From assembly GCA_028281285.1 (NCBI GenBank), contig JANQKF010000015.1:62001-126000 (forward strand): a stretch of 64,000 nt of DNA, in the 5' to 3' direction. The position numbers and the translations under genes are program-made. The stretch comes from Cyclobacteriaceae bacterium (GTDB lineage: Bacteria; Bacteroidota; Bacteroidia; Cytophagales; Cyclobacteriaceae). The notes beneath the pieces are model-generated. The model saw only the letters and a list, made by a program, of their open reading frames with translations, did not search any database and was not told the DNA's origin. This document shows, piece after piece, positions 17,268-26,408 of the stretch. The stretch's first letter is position 1, and each line of letters begins with the position of its first letter.

Positions 17268-19943
17268 TTACTCCGATCTCAACGACTTCACCGGATTGCT
17301 GAGCGCTGCCTTGATGCTCTGATAGCTCACGGTAAGCAAAGAAATGATCACTGCCAAAACCGCAGCCACCACAAAGACCCACTCGGGGATGTCTATCCGA
17401 TAGGAGAAGTTCTGAAGCCAACGATTCATCGCAATCCAGGATAAGGGAATCGACAAAACTACCGCAAGGGCCACCAATTTTAGAAAGTCTACGGAGAGCC
17501 TATAAGTGATCTGACTGACGCTTGCTCCAAGCACTTTACGGATACCAATCTCCTTCGATCGTTTCTCGGCATTAAAGGCAGCCAGGCCAAATAAGCCCAG
17601 ACAAGCGATAAATATGGAAAGCACTGTAAAGACCACGAAAATCTTACTCAGTCTTTGTTCGGCCTTATAAGTTTCATTGAAGGAATCGTCCATGAAATAA
17701 TAGTCAAACGGCTGTCCTGGTGCTACCTCCCTCCAGGCCCTCTCTATCCTATTGATACTAGCCGAATAATCCGATGACTTCAATTTGACCATCATTTTTT
17801 TCGATTCTGTTCCAATGGTCAGGCTCATGGCGTCAATGCCATTTCTCAAGGTTTCAAAATGAAAGTTCTTGACCACACCAATGATGGTCTTCCAGTCCAT
17901 TTCTGTTTCGGAGCCGTCCCTGAAATCATCGGTGACTAACATGCCTACGGCTTCTTCAGGGGTTACTCCCAGTTGGGCCACAGCAGCTTCATTGAAAATC
18001 ACTGCACTTGAATCTGTTGCGAGATTACTATCAAAATCTCTACCTACTAACATCTCAAGGCCAAGTGTTGAGACATAGTCAAAATCCACATCCCAGTTTC
18101 CTATTATGATCGCATAATCTGATTGCAAAACATGCCCTTTCGGAAAAAAGGTGGTTCCATTACGTTCTGAAGGTGTAGGCAAATAACTACTTAAAGAAAC
18201 ATTACTCACCTCAGCCAACCGCTTGACTTCCTCTTTGAATGTCAATACCTGATCGCCAGTGGCATCGACATCTTCAATCACAAGAATCTGATCCTTATTG
18301 TAGCCAAGGTCCTTGTTTTGGATGAATTTCAGTTGTTGAAACACAACCATCGTGCTTACAATCAGAAAGACAGAAACGGAAAACTGGACAATGACTAAAA
18401 TGCTTCTGACATTACCGTCCCTGGTTTTAATTGCTCCACCCCTAAGTGCTTTGATTGCAGAAAATTTGGACATCAGAAAGGCCGGATAACTACCGGAGAA
18501 CAGTCCGAGCAGAAGCATTGCCAGGATCAACACCATCCAGAACAAAGGGGACAACAACGGAATTTCCAGTGATTTATCCGCCAGCTGGTTGAAATAAGGC
18601 ATGACTAGTACAGCCATTCCAAGACCGAGGATCAGCGACATGAATGAGATTAGTGTGGCCTCTGTCAGAAACTGCCTCACCAAACCTACTCGTTCAGAAC
18701 CTAATGTTTTTCGAATACCTACTTCTTTGGCCCTTCTCAATGAACGAGCCGTAGATAGGTTCATAAAATTGACACAGGCCAGGAGCACCATAAACACCCC
18801 AATCAGTGCAAGGATATAGATGTTTTGAATATCCCCGTTGGCACTGAACTCTCCGGAGAGGTTGGGTGAGTTGAGATGAACTTCTTCGAGTGCTATAGCA
18901 TCGAATATCATGTAGTTTCCGGTTCTTTTAGACTCTTCTCGTGAGTTCTCGATCGTCAGGCCCGGAACGAAAGTCATCGCCCAGGGAATAAGATATCGTT
19001 CTTTTACTGTTCCAAGGTATTCCTGAAATTCAGCTACGCTGGCACCAGGCCTTAATCTGGCGAAGGTTGGAAAGTTCCAGTTGTTCCATGCGGGGCTGTC
19101 ATGATCAGCGAAACTATTGAGAGACAAGAATACCGTATGATCCCTGAAAAGTGAATTTCTGGGCATGTCATCAATCACCCCGGTGACTATATAGACATCC
19201 TTATTATCCATCAACATGCTCTGACCAACAGCCTTGTTAATATCGAAATGCTTCTCCGCGGCACTCCTTGTAAGCACAATCGAATTCTGTTCATTGAATG
19301 CAGTGGCTTTATTACCTATTAGTAGATCAAAGCCAAACATGTCGAAGAAAGTGCTATCCACGCCAACTACATGCATTTCTTTAACATTCACCTCAGCATC
19401 TACCTGCCGAATGAGTTTGCCTTCGGTATGTCTGAATCGAGTGACCAATTCCAGATGCGGATAATCTCTGCGCATCACGTTGGCCAGTGGGCTGGATACC
19501 GCAGCATATTTGTTTACTTCCCCGGCAATTTTATTCTCAATATTCACCCGATAAATGCGATCGGAGCCCGGATACATTTTATCAAAGCTGAGTTCATCAT
19601 AGATAAACAGGGAAATCAATAAGGTACCGGCCATTCCTATGGCCAGACCAAACGTGTTCAATACGGTGAAGAAAGGCTGACGTTTCAGGTTTCTCCACGA
19701 AATTTTGATGTTGTGTTGTAACATTGCTGTATTTGAGTTTTTGATATTAAAAAATGACCTGACAAACCCAGGTCTGAAATATTTGATCACACTCCAGACA
19801 AAGCCTCTCCTTGCTCTTGCAGGGGATGCCTCGTAGCGTTTTTCGAAGAGTTCGACCAGATCTCCTTCGATTTCCTCGAGGTAGTCTTCCCGGCAAAACC
19901 AGCGGAAGAATTTTAATGCCCGTTTTGGAGGTTGCGGTTTCAT
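17268..19943 (-). CDS. Orphan FtsX/MacB-type permease with prefix domain (cassette 3, third gene)
   Basis: 891 residues. The prefix (ALKFFRWFCREDYLEEIEGD, about 9-28) and a basic/aromatic helix (RRGFVWSVIKYFRPGF) precede TM1 near 100. Two periplasmic domains alternate with two FtsX blocks. Coupling motifs are RAKEVGIRKTLGSE and RSKEIGIRKVLGAS, and the tail is LSNPVKSLRSE. The gene begins 3 bp after the stop of the upstream permease. Its first 230 bases are nearly the same as those of the next two genes, although the remaining protein has diverged. Function unknown; probably an inner-membrane complex reaching into the periplasm. Confidence 0.88.
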   Translation of the reverse strand: MKPQPPKRALKFFRWFCREDYLEEIEGDLVELFEKRYEASPARARRGFVWSVIKYFRPGFVRSFFNIKNSNTAMLQHNIKISWRNLKRQPFFTVLNTFGLAIGMAGTLLISLFIYDELSFDKMYPGSDRIYRVNIENKIAGEVNKYAAVSSPLANVMRRDYPHLELVTRFRHTEGKLIRQVDAEVNVKEMHVVGVDSTFFDMFGFDLLIGNKATAFNEQNSIVLTRSAAEKHFDINKAVGQSMLMDNKDVYIVTGVIDDMPRNSLFRDHTVFLSLNSFADHDSPAWNNWNFPTFARLRPGASVAEFQEYLGTVKERYLIPWAMTFVPGLTIENSREESKRTGNYMIFDAIALEEVHLNSPNLSGEFSANGDIQNIYILALIGVFMVLLACVNFMNLSTARSLRRAKEVGIRKTLGSERVGLVRQFLTEATLISFMSLILGLGMAVLVMPYFNQLADKSLEIPLLSPLFWMVLILAMLLLGLFSGSYPAFLMSKFSAIKALRGGAIKTRDGNVRSILVIVQFSVSVFLIVSTMVVFQQLKFIQNKDLGYNKDQILVIEDVDATGDQVLTFKEEVKRLAEVSNVSLSSYLPTPSERNGTTFFPKGHVLQSDYAIIIGNWDVDFDYVSTLGLEMLVGRDFDSNLATDSSAVIFNEAAVAQLGVTPEEAVGMLVTDDFRDGSETEMDWKTIIGVVKNFHFETLRNGIDAMSLTIGTESKKMMVKLKSSDYSASINRIERAWREVAPGQPFDYYFMDDSFNETYKAEQRLSKIFVVFTVLSIFIACLGLFGLAAFNAEKRSKEIGIRKVLGASVSQITYRLSVDFLKLVALAVVLSIPLSWIAMNRWLQNFSYRIDIPEWVFVVAAVLAVIISLLTVSYQSIKAALSNPVKSLRSE
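19852..19934 (-). repeat. Prefix-domain DNA block shared between cassette 3 genes (copy in gene 3)
   Basis: Bases 19852-19912 are identical to 25063-25123 (61 of 61 by eye). Bases 19891-19934 are identical to 22483-22526 (44 of 44). The blocks encode the prefix domain. Such identity beside strongly diverged downstream sequence points to gene conversion or recent domain transfer. Confidence 0.8.
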
Positions 19944-19946
19944 ATT

Positions 19947-22535
19947 CTATTCATCCTTTAAGCATTCAATAGGATTGATTTTGGATATCTTGGCTGCTTG
20001 AGTGAGCACAGTAAACAGAGCGACAAACCAAGTCAAAATCCCGGCACTCAGGAAAAACCAGACCTCCATATCAATCTTATAAATGAAATTATCTAACCAT
20101 GATTTTGACGCGAAAAAACCAATGGGTAAACCTATGACCATTGAGATCAAAATAAGCTTAGAAAACCCCTGTGATAACAATCGAAAAACACCAAAGGAGC
20201 TCAAACCCAGAATCTTCCGCACACCCATTTCCTTGAGCCTTCTTTCAGCCGTGAAATTGACCAAGGCAAACAAGCCCATTATTGAAATCAAAATAGTGAA
20301 CCCAGTAAAGTACTTGGACAAAGTGGAGACCTTTTGCTCTGAAACATATTGTGCCTGATAAATTTGATCTAGAAATTGATATTGAATTGGAAACCCTGGA
20401 TTATGTTCAAGATGAAGCTTTTCTATAGCCTTAAGCGTTTGTTGTTGGCTTCCAGGCTGGAGTTTAGCCATTATCCGATTTGTTCTGCCACTCCACAGAA
20501 GAAATGCCAGTGGTTTAATATTCTGATGAAGCGATTCAAAGTGAAAATCTTTTACTACTCCAATGATCTGTCTTTCCGGTCCCCAACCTTTGATTGGCTC
20601 ACCAATCGGGTCCTTGAGCCCCATTAATCTAATGGCACTTTCATTGAAAACAATACTGCTAAATTCTGACCCAAAATCTCTTGAAAAAGATCGACCCTGA
20701 ACAAGTTCCATCCCAAGAGTTTCGAGCATATCGTAGTGGACCGGTACAAGTTCGAACTCTGTCTCATCTCCAGGGTTTTTACCTTTCCAAACCGGCCCTC
20801 CAACTCCCCAGACATGTCCTGCCAAATCATGACGGATACTTGAAGCACTCGTCACGCCTGGTAATTGACTGAGCTCCCTTAAAAAAGTTTCAAATGAGGA
20901 GTCATCCATCAATTTCCCTTCTCTAGGAAAGGAGATGATATTTTCTCGATTATATCCCAAATCCTTCTCCTGAATAAATTCAATTTGGTTATCTATTACA
21001 GTGACCGCCACAATCAACACCAGGGAAACGATGAACTGAAATACCACCAGACCTTTCCGTATCCAAGTGGCACTCCAGGAACCATTGAGGGTTCCTTTTA
21101 GAACTGTAAATGGTTTGAATCCTGATAAATAAAATGCAGGATAACTTCCTGCCAAAAAGCCTGTCGCCACAACTATCAATAGCATTTGCGTTACAAAAGT
21201 CAAATCAAACTTTAGCGTCAGCGCTTTACCGGTGACTTCGTTAAACCAAGGCAAAAGGGCCAAGGTCAACAGAACAGACATTATCGCTGATAAGAAGACG
21301 GTCACCAGTGATTCTTGAAGGTATTGGGCTACCAGCTGTTTTCTTTGAACCCCCATTACCTTCTTCACACCAACTTCCTTCAACCGTCTTGAAGCCTGGG
21401 AAGTAGAGAGGTTCATAAAGTTGATACAACCTATTATGAGGATAAGCACAGCGACTGTTGAGAACAATTTGACATAGATTACTCTGCCCCCAGCCTGTTT
21501 CCCATCTTTATATTGTCCATAAAGATATTTCGTAGAGTAGCGTTTCAAAAATGGTGTTCTGAAGGTAGTCCTACCCTCTGTCTTGAGAGTGATATAATCC
21601 TTGATCTTAGCATTTACTTGATTCACATCTGCATTCTCCTGCAGAAGGACATACACTTGATTACCACTATTTCCCCATTCCAAAACACTGGGAAATTGCT
21701 CTTCATAAACGGAGTATGGCAAAGCAAAATCAAACGGTTCTGATGCGTTTGAAGGAAGGTCTTCAAAAACACCGGACACAAAATATTTTCTGTCTTGTTG
21801 AATGACTATATCTCGACCGAGGACGTTCGTGGTAGTACCGAATAGTTTTATGGACAATTGCTCAGAAATCACGATCGCGTTTCTATCCGGAAATAGTCTC
21901 GCTTCATTCCCATATAAGAATTCATAGGAGAAAATCTTGAAGAACTCCTCACTGGTATACAGTCCATTTGCCCGTATCTGTTTTCCTTCGATCGACAGAT
22001 TTACCTCCTGCATAGCCCCTGCTGTAACAGCAGCCAGCTCAACTTCCGGCACTTCCATTTTTAGTGCATCTGCCATGGGACCCGAAGTACTGGTAACCGT
22101 CCTTACCCCGAAGTCTTGCTGGAAATGTTCCATAACTTGATAGAGCCTGGAATCATGCGTATAGAACTTGTCCACACGCTGCTCATCGTTGACCCATAGA
22201 AAAATCAACAGCGCACATGAGAGGCCTGCAGTCAATCCAATTAGATTAATGAAAAAAGAGACTTTGTGACGTTTGAAATTTCTGACTGTGATTAGAAAAT
22301 TGTGTCGAAACATCGCGTTTATATTTGAGTTTTTGGCCTTATAAAATGACCTGACAAATCCAGGCCGGAAGTATTTCAGCACGCTCCAAACGAAACCTCT
22401 CCTTGCTTTTGCAGGAGACTCCCCGTAACGCTTTTCAAAGACTTCGACCAAGTCGCCTTCGATCTCTTCGAGGTAATCTTCGCGGCAAAACCAGCGGAAG
22501 AATTTTAATGCCCGTTTTGGAGGTTGTGGTTTCAT
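19947..22535 (-). CDS. Orphan FtsX/MacB-type permease with prefix domain (cassette 3, second gene)
   Basis: 862 residues with the same domain order. The prefix matches its neighbours almost exactly for about 65 residues, and then TM1 reads FFINLIGLTAGLSCALLIFL. Coupling motifs are RLKEVGVKKVMGVQ, in which the usual arginine after V is lysine, and RLKEMGVRKILGLS. The tail is KINPIECLKDE. It is more like the 22539-25154 gene than the 17268 one, judging from LKDE tails and the YLYGQY/YLYDRY segments. Spacing is 3 bp on both sides. Confidence 0.88.
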   Translation of the reverse strand: MKPQPPKRALKFFRWFCREDYLEEIEGDLVEVFEKRYGESPAKARRGFVWSVLKYFRPGFVRSFYKAKNSNINAMFRHNFLITVRNFKRHKVSFFINLIGLTAGLSCALLIFLWVNDEQRVDKFYTHDSRLYQVMEHFQQDFGVRTVTSTSGPMADALKMEVPEVELAAVTAGAMQEVNLSIEGKQIRANGLYTSEEFFKIFSYEFLYGNEARLFPDRNAIVISEQLSIKLFGTTTNVLGRDIVIQQDRKYFVSGVFEDLPSNASEPFDFALPYSVYEEQFPSVLEWGNSGNQVYVLLQENADVNQVNAKIKDYITLKTEGRTTFRTPFLKRYSTKYLYGQYKDGKQAGGRVIYVKLFSTVAVLILIIGCINFMNLSTSQASRRLKEVGVKKVMGVQRKQLVAQYLQESLVTVFLSAIMSVLLTLALLPWFNEVTGKALTLKFDLTFVTQMLLIVVATGFLAGSYPAFYLSGFKPFTVLKGTLNGSWSATWIRKGLVVFQFIVSLVLIVAVTVIDNQIEFIQEKDLGYNRENIISFPREGKLMDDSSFETFLRELSQLPGVTSASSIRHDLAGHVWGVGGPVWKGKNPGDETEFELVPVHYDMLETLGMELVQGRSFSRDFGSEFSSIVFNESAIRLMGLKDPIGEPIKGWGPERQIIGVVKDFHFESLHQNIKPLAFLLWSGRTNRIMAKLQPGSQQQTLKAIEKLHLEHNPGFPIQYQFLDQIYQAQYVSEQKVSTLSKYFTGFTILISIMGLFALVNFTAERRLKEMGVRKILGLSSFGVFRLLSQGFSKLILISMVIGLPIGFFASKSWLDNFIYKIDMEVWFFLSAGILTWFVALFTVLTQAAKISKINPIECLKDE

Positions 22536-22538
22536 ATT

Positions 22539-25154
22539 TTATTCATCCTTTAAACACTCCACAGGATTGACTTTTGATGCACGGAAGGCCTGTAAGGCTA
22601 CGATTGCCCAGGCCAACAACACGACCATCAGTCCTGAGACGATGAAAATGCCTGTTTTGAGATCAATCCTATAAGCAAAACCGTCAAGCCATTCCTGGGA
22701 CAGGTAATAGCCCAATGGAATTGCGATAAAGAGCGCGATAAAAACGGTTCGTGTAAGGTCTTTGCTGAGTAGCATAATAATCTTCCAAATGCTTGAGCCC
22801 AATACCTTTCGGATCCCGATTTCCTTCAGTCGCATCTGAACCGTGAAGGCCGAAAGACCCAATAAGCCAAGACCGGAAATAAAAATGGCGACCAAGGCAA
22901 ATCCTTTGTAAAGACTGGCTGTCCGCTGCTCAGCATTGTATAGCTCTTCATAATTCTGATCCAGAAACTCGTATTCAAACGGCAGATTCGGATTAAAAGA
23001 ACGATAGACTTTCTCCAGCTCGGTCAAAGCATCTCGTTCCATACCCGACTGGATTTTAACGATTATGGTATTTACTTCCTCAGGTCTGAAGATTAAAAAG
23101 CTTGGCTTGATCTCTTCGTGAAGGGACTGAATGTGGAAGTCCTTCATAATACCGATGACCTGCTTGGTACCCCTGATGTTGTAGGTATTGCCTACGGGGT
23201 CTTCCAGTTCCATCGCTTTAAGGGCGGTCTCGTTCAATATGATCTTGGTTTCTTCATTGGCAAATTCTCTTGAAAACGAGCGTCCTTCAATGATTTCGAT
23301 GCCCATGGTCTCTACAAAATCATACCCCACCCTTGCAAAAGTGAACGAAGGGTTAGGATGTCCTTCCAGGAAAAAGCCACTTCCGGAATTTCTAAAGTTG
23401 ACAGGATCTCCCTGCACAGTCGCAGCTGTTTTCACTCCTTTGATCTTTTTCGCTTCATTCAGAAATGTCTCGTAGTTCTCGAGCAACTTTCCCTCTCGAC
23501 TGAATGAGATTACGTTATCTCGGTCATAACCCAGATTTTTGGACTGGGTGTATTCAATTTGCCGGGTCACCACAATCACAGTCACAATCAAAACCAGTGA
23601 CACACAAAACTGGAACACGACCAGACCTTTTCTTACGACTACTTCACCAGTAGAAGACTTGAGCTTGCCCTTTAAAATCTGGATGGGCCGGAGTCTGGAG
23701 ATATAAAAGGCCGGGTAGCTTCCTGCAATCACTCCGGTAGCAATCACGATTCCTATGATACCCAAAATCATTTCCGGAGTCCAGTCGATGATGATCTCTC
23801 TATCTGAAATCATACTTAATTGGGGATAGAGAGCAATGGCCCCAAAAACGGCAATCAGGGATGCTAGTGCCGCCAAAATCACCGATTCAGTGATATGTTG
23901 GAAAGCCAACATTCTTCGGTTTGCACCAACCACTTTCTTTACGCCTACTTCTTTCAATCTTCTGAAAGCCTGAGCAGTGGACAGGTTCATAAAATTGATA
24001 CAAGCTACCACCAGTACCATTAAGCCTATAGCAGAAAAGAGGATGATATAGTCAATCCTTCCACCTGCTCGCACCCCATTTTCATAGCGATCGTAAAGAT
24101 ATCGTTCAGAAAATTTCTCAATGAACATACCCTCACCCCAATCGGGGTCAAGGTCAGGCTTATCCGGATATCTTTTGTTGCGGAAAAAAGTATGGAGCTT
24201 CTCATTGAACTGCGCTACATCTGTGCCTTCATGAAGGGTAATGTATGTTTTTGAGCTATTGCTGTTCCAGTGGTTATTGCCCGGACTGCGTTTACTGAGG
24301 AACTGCTTGGTGGTAAGAAGAAAGTCATACCGCTCAGAAACATTTTGTTCAGACAGATCATAAATTCCTGTCACCACATAATCATCGGTATACCGGGCAC
24401 CATATTCTGTTTCTCCTAAAATGGAAACAACTTGCCCTAATTCCACTTCCCCATTATCAGACAAAGACCGGGCTAATCGCTTTGATAAGACAATGTTGTT
24501 CTGATCTGAAAGCGCCTTATTCGGATCTCCTTGAACAAGATTGTAAGAAAACACCTTAAAAAAATCCTCACCCGTCAGTTTACCCTTCGCTTTAATCTTC
24601 TTTTCACCATAAGACAAGTACACATCGGACCAGACCTCCACAAAGGAGACAGCATATTCAACCTCTGCGATTTCCTCTTTCAATGCGGGAACCAGCAAAT
24701 CTGAGTTATTATCATACACTCTGATTCCTCTACCATAATCGCTGTTTCTCATTACCTGGTAGAGCTGTTCATCTTTAGCATGAAACCCATCGACTGTAGC
24801 TTCACTATACACCCAAAGATAGATCAGAAGTGCAGAGAGTAGCCCGACTGACAGACCAATTAGGTTGATGAGAAATGAGCTTTTATAGCGTTTGAAATTT
24901 CTAAATGTGATTAAAAGATTGTGACGTAACATAGCGGTGTTGTTTGAGTTTTTGCCTTGATAAAATGCCTTAATAAAACCCGGACGGAAGTACCGGATCA
25001 CGCTCCAAACGAAGCCTCTTCGAGCTTTAGAGGGAGACACCTCATGATGTTTTTCGAAGAGCTCGACCAGATCTCCTTCGATTTCCTCGAGGTAGTCTTC
25101 CCGGCAAAACCAGCGGAAGAATTGCAGTGCTCGCTTTGGAGGTTGGGGTTTCAT
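22539..25154 (-). CDS. Orphan FtsX/MacB-type permease with prefix domain (cassette 3, first gene)
   Basis: 871 residues. The prefix (ALQFFRWFCREDYLEEIEGD) is followed by TM1 (FLINLIGLSVGLLSALLIYL), a periplasmic domain, FtsX block 1 (RLKEVGVKKVVGAN; IAGSYPAFYIS), a second periplasmic domain, FtsX block 2 (RLKEIGIRKVLGSS) and the tail KVNPVECLKDE. The start overlaps the PadR stop by four bases (ATGA), which makes it the first structural gene of cassette 3. No ATPase gene is present in the operon. Confidence 0.88.
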   Translation of the reverse strand: MKPQPPKRALQFFRWFCREDYLEEIEGDLVELFEKHHEVSPSKARRGFVWSVIRYFRPGFIKAFYQGKNSNNTAMLRHNLLITFRNFKRYKSSFLINLIGLSVGLLSALLIYLWVYSEATVDGFHAKDEQLYQVMRNSDYGRGIRVYDNNSDLLVPALKEEIAEVEYAVSFVEVWSDVYLSYGEKKIKAKGKLTGEDFFKVFSYNLVQGDPNKALSDQNNIVLSKRLARSLSDNGEVELGQVVSILGETEYGARYTDDYVVTGIYDLSEQNVSERYDFLLTTKQFLSKRSPGNNHWNSNSSKTYITLHEGTDVAQFNEKLHTFFRNKRYPDKPDLDPDWGEGMFIEKFSERYLYDRYENGVRAGGRIDYIILFSAIGLMVLVVACINFMNLSTAQAFRRLKEVGVKKVVGANRRMLAFQHITESVILAALASLIAVFGAIALYPQLSMISDREIIIDWTPEMILGIIGIVIATGVIAGSYPAFYISRLRPIQILKGKLKSSTGEVVVRKGLVVFQFCVSLVLIVTVIVVTRQIEYTQSKNLGYDRDNVISFSREGKLLENYETFLNEAKKIKGVKTAATVQGDPVNFRNSGSGFFLEGHPNPSFTFARVGYDFVETMGIEIIEGRSFSREFANEETKIILNETALKAMELEDPVGNTYNIRGTKQVIGIMKDFHIQSLHEEIKPSFLIFRPEEVNTIIVKIQSGMERDALTELEKVYRSFNPNLPFEYEFLDQNYEELYNAEQRTASLYKGFALVAIFISGLGLLGLSAFTVQMRLKEIGIRKVLGSSIWKIIMLLSKDLTRTVFIALFIAIPLGYYLSQEWLDGFAYRIDLKTGIFIVSGLMVVLLAWAIVALQAFRASKVNPVECLKDE
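25063..25123 (-). repeat. Prefix-domain DNA block (copy in cassette 3 gene 1)
   Basis: A 61-base stretch identical to 19852-19912. It encodes residues from about 11 to 31 of the first permease of cassette 3, including WFCREDYLEEIEGDLVEL. Confidence 0.8.
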
Positions 25155-25480
25155 TGACCAAATGAGATTTTCGGGATTTGATTGTAAATGCTGGTGCGCA
25201 GTTCGTACTGGCGGTCCAGCACTTTCTTGCCCAAAGAGGTGATACTATAGTATTTCTTGCGCCTCCCTCCTCGCTCGTTGGTAATGCCTCCGAAATTGGA
25301 TTCGACAAAACCTTTGTTCTCCATACGCTTTAGGGCCACATGGACGGCTGAGATATTTACTTTCTTTTGCAGTTTTTCTTCGAGGCATTCGAGGATCAGC
25401 ACACCATAGGCTTCCTGATTATGAGCCGCGACAAAGAGGAGTACGAGTTCTTCAAATTCTCCGAGTGAGGGTTCAGACAT
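25151..25480 (-). CDS. PadR family transcriptional regulator (cassette 3)
   Basis: 109 residues: LGEFEELVLLFVAAHNQEAY, recognition region VNISAVHVALKRMENKGFVE, and wing GGITNERGGRRKKYY. It is the head gene of the cassette, overlapping the first permease by ATGA. Immediately upstream lies a long inverted repeat with 16-base arms and a TACATTTG -7-like box, consistent with self-repression. The effector is unknown. Confidence 0.9.
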   Translation of the reverse strand: MSEPSLGEFEELVLLFVAAHNQEAYGVLILECLEEKLQKKVNISAVHVALKRMENKGFVESNFGGITNERGGRRKKYYSITSLGKKVLDRQYELRTSIYNQIPKISFGQ

Positions 25481-25488
25481 AGTGGTTG

Positions 25489-25543
25489 TATTTACTTAGC
25501 AAATGTAAAACTAATAATTAATTTCATATTTGTTAAGTAAATA
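25489..25543. promoter_or_regulatory. Inverted-repeat operator and promoter of PadR 3
   Basis: The arm TATTTACTTAGCAAAT (489-504 of this kb) pairs with ATTTGTTAAGTAAATA (528-543), 15 of 16 matching, across a 23-bp spacer. A minus-strand TACATTTG (25500-25507) fits the TAnnTTTG -7 consensus and overlaps the proximal arm. No clear -33 TTG is visible. From here to 25734 the DNA is AT-rich without a gene. Confidence 0.6.
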
Positions 25544-25734
25544 GAAAGATTTAATCCAAATACAGAAGGCACGCATCTTTACTATTGTCAGGTTTACTAA
25601 CAAAGAGAACGTGCTTATGATGAGAATTTTATTATTTATTCTTATTTATATAATAAATTAGTTGACTATTGAGAAACATTTGCCCAATTTCCTTGGAGAC
25701 ATGGGTTGTATGTATCTCATGAGAAAATTGGACC

Positions 25735-26367
25735 ATGCGAAAAAAAAGACCAGATTTTTCAAATTATTTAGCTCACTTTACGACAGGTAGACCACCTGTA
25801 TCAAAAGAAGAGAATAACCCTTCACTAAAACCGACTAAAGGAAAAACAGCCTATCAAAGACTTATCTCAATTCTTCAAAGCAAAAAAATTATAGCATCAA
25901 ATCTTCCATGGACTGGTAGACAGGCAGTCTGTCTAACTGAATGTCCTTGGTCGAGTCTAATAGATCACTCTCGTCAATATTCGGCATATGGTATTGGCTT
26001 CAACAAGCCTTTGGTTTTTGCTGCAGGAGGTGGACCCGTTTATTACGTGAGAAAGGATCATTGGGATAAACAAAATTGGGACAACCACTTAAGAACATTT
26101 GTGACCCCTTTTTGGCCTACCTACCGATCTAAAAAGCAAAGGGAGAGTGTCGATTTTGGTACTGTAGACTACTCTCAAGAAAGAGAATGGAGAGTACCCC
26201 ATGACCTCTTATTCGAGTATTCACATATTGAATTTGTTATTGTCAAGAAATATGAAGATATGGCTAGGTTTCCCAAAGAGTTAAAGGATGCAATTGGTAG
26301 AGACAAATTCATTATTATGGAAGTTTATACCAATATTGAACGACTTTGGCCTGTTCATAACATTTGA
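25735..26367 (+). CDS. AbiGi/DUF2971-like protein, possible abortive-infection component
   Basis: 210 residues with no firm family assignment. The pattern LAHFTT (about 12-17), LISILQSKKIIAS, AVCLTECPWSSLIDH, YGIGFNKPLV, GGPVYYVR and SQEREWRVP resembles proteins annotated AbiGi or DUF2971, as I remember them. Spaced H, Y and E motifs of this kind recall ADP-ribosyltransferase-like folds, but that is a guess. It lies 41 bp upstream of an EcoRI-type methyltransferase and a DUF262-HNH nuclease on the same strand. The context points to phage defence. Confidence 0.6.
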   Translation: MRKKRPDFSNYLAHFTTGRPPVSKEENNPSLKPTKGKTAYQRLISILQSKKIIASNLPWTGRQAVCLTECPWSSLIDHSRQYSAYGIGFNKPLVFAAGGGPVYYVRKDHWDKQNWDNHLRTFVTPFWPTYRSKKQRESVDFGTVDYSQEREWRVPHDLLFEYSHIEFVIVKKYEDMARFPKELKDAIGRDKFIIMEVYTNIERLWPVHNI

Positions 26368-26408
26368 ATATGAGGTATCTGTTACAAATAGGACTTTGAT
26401 AGACTCAA

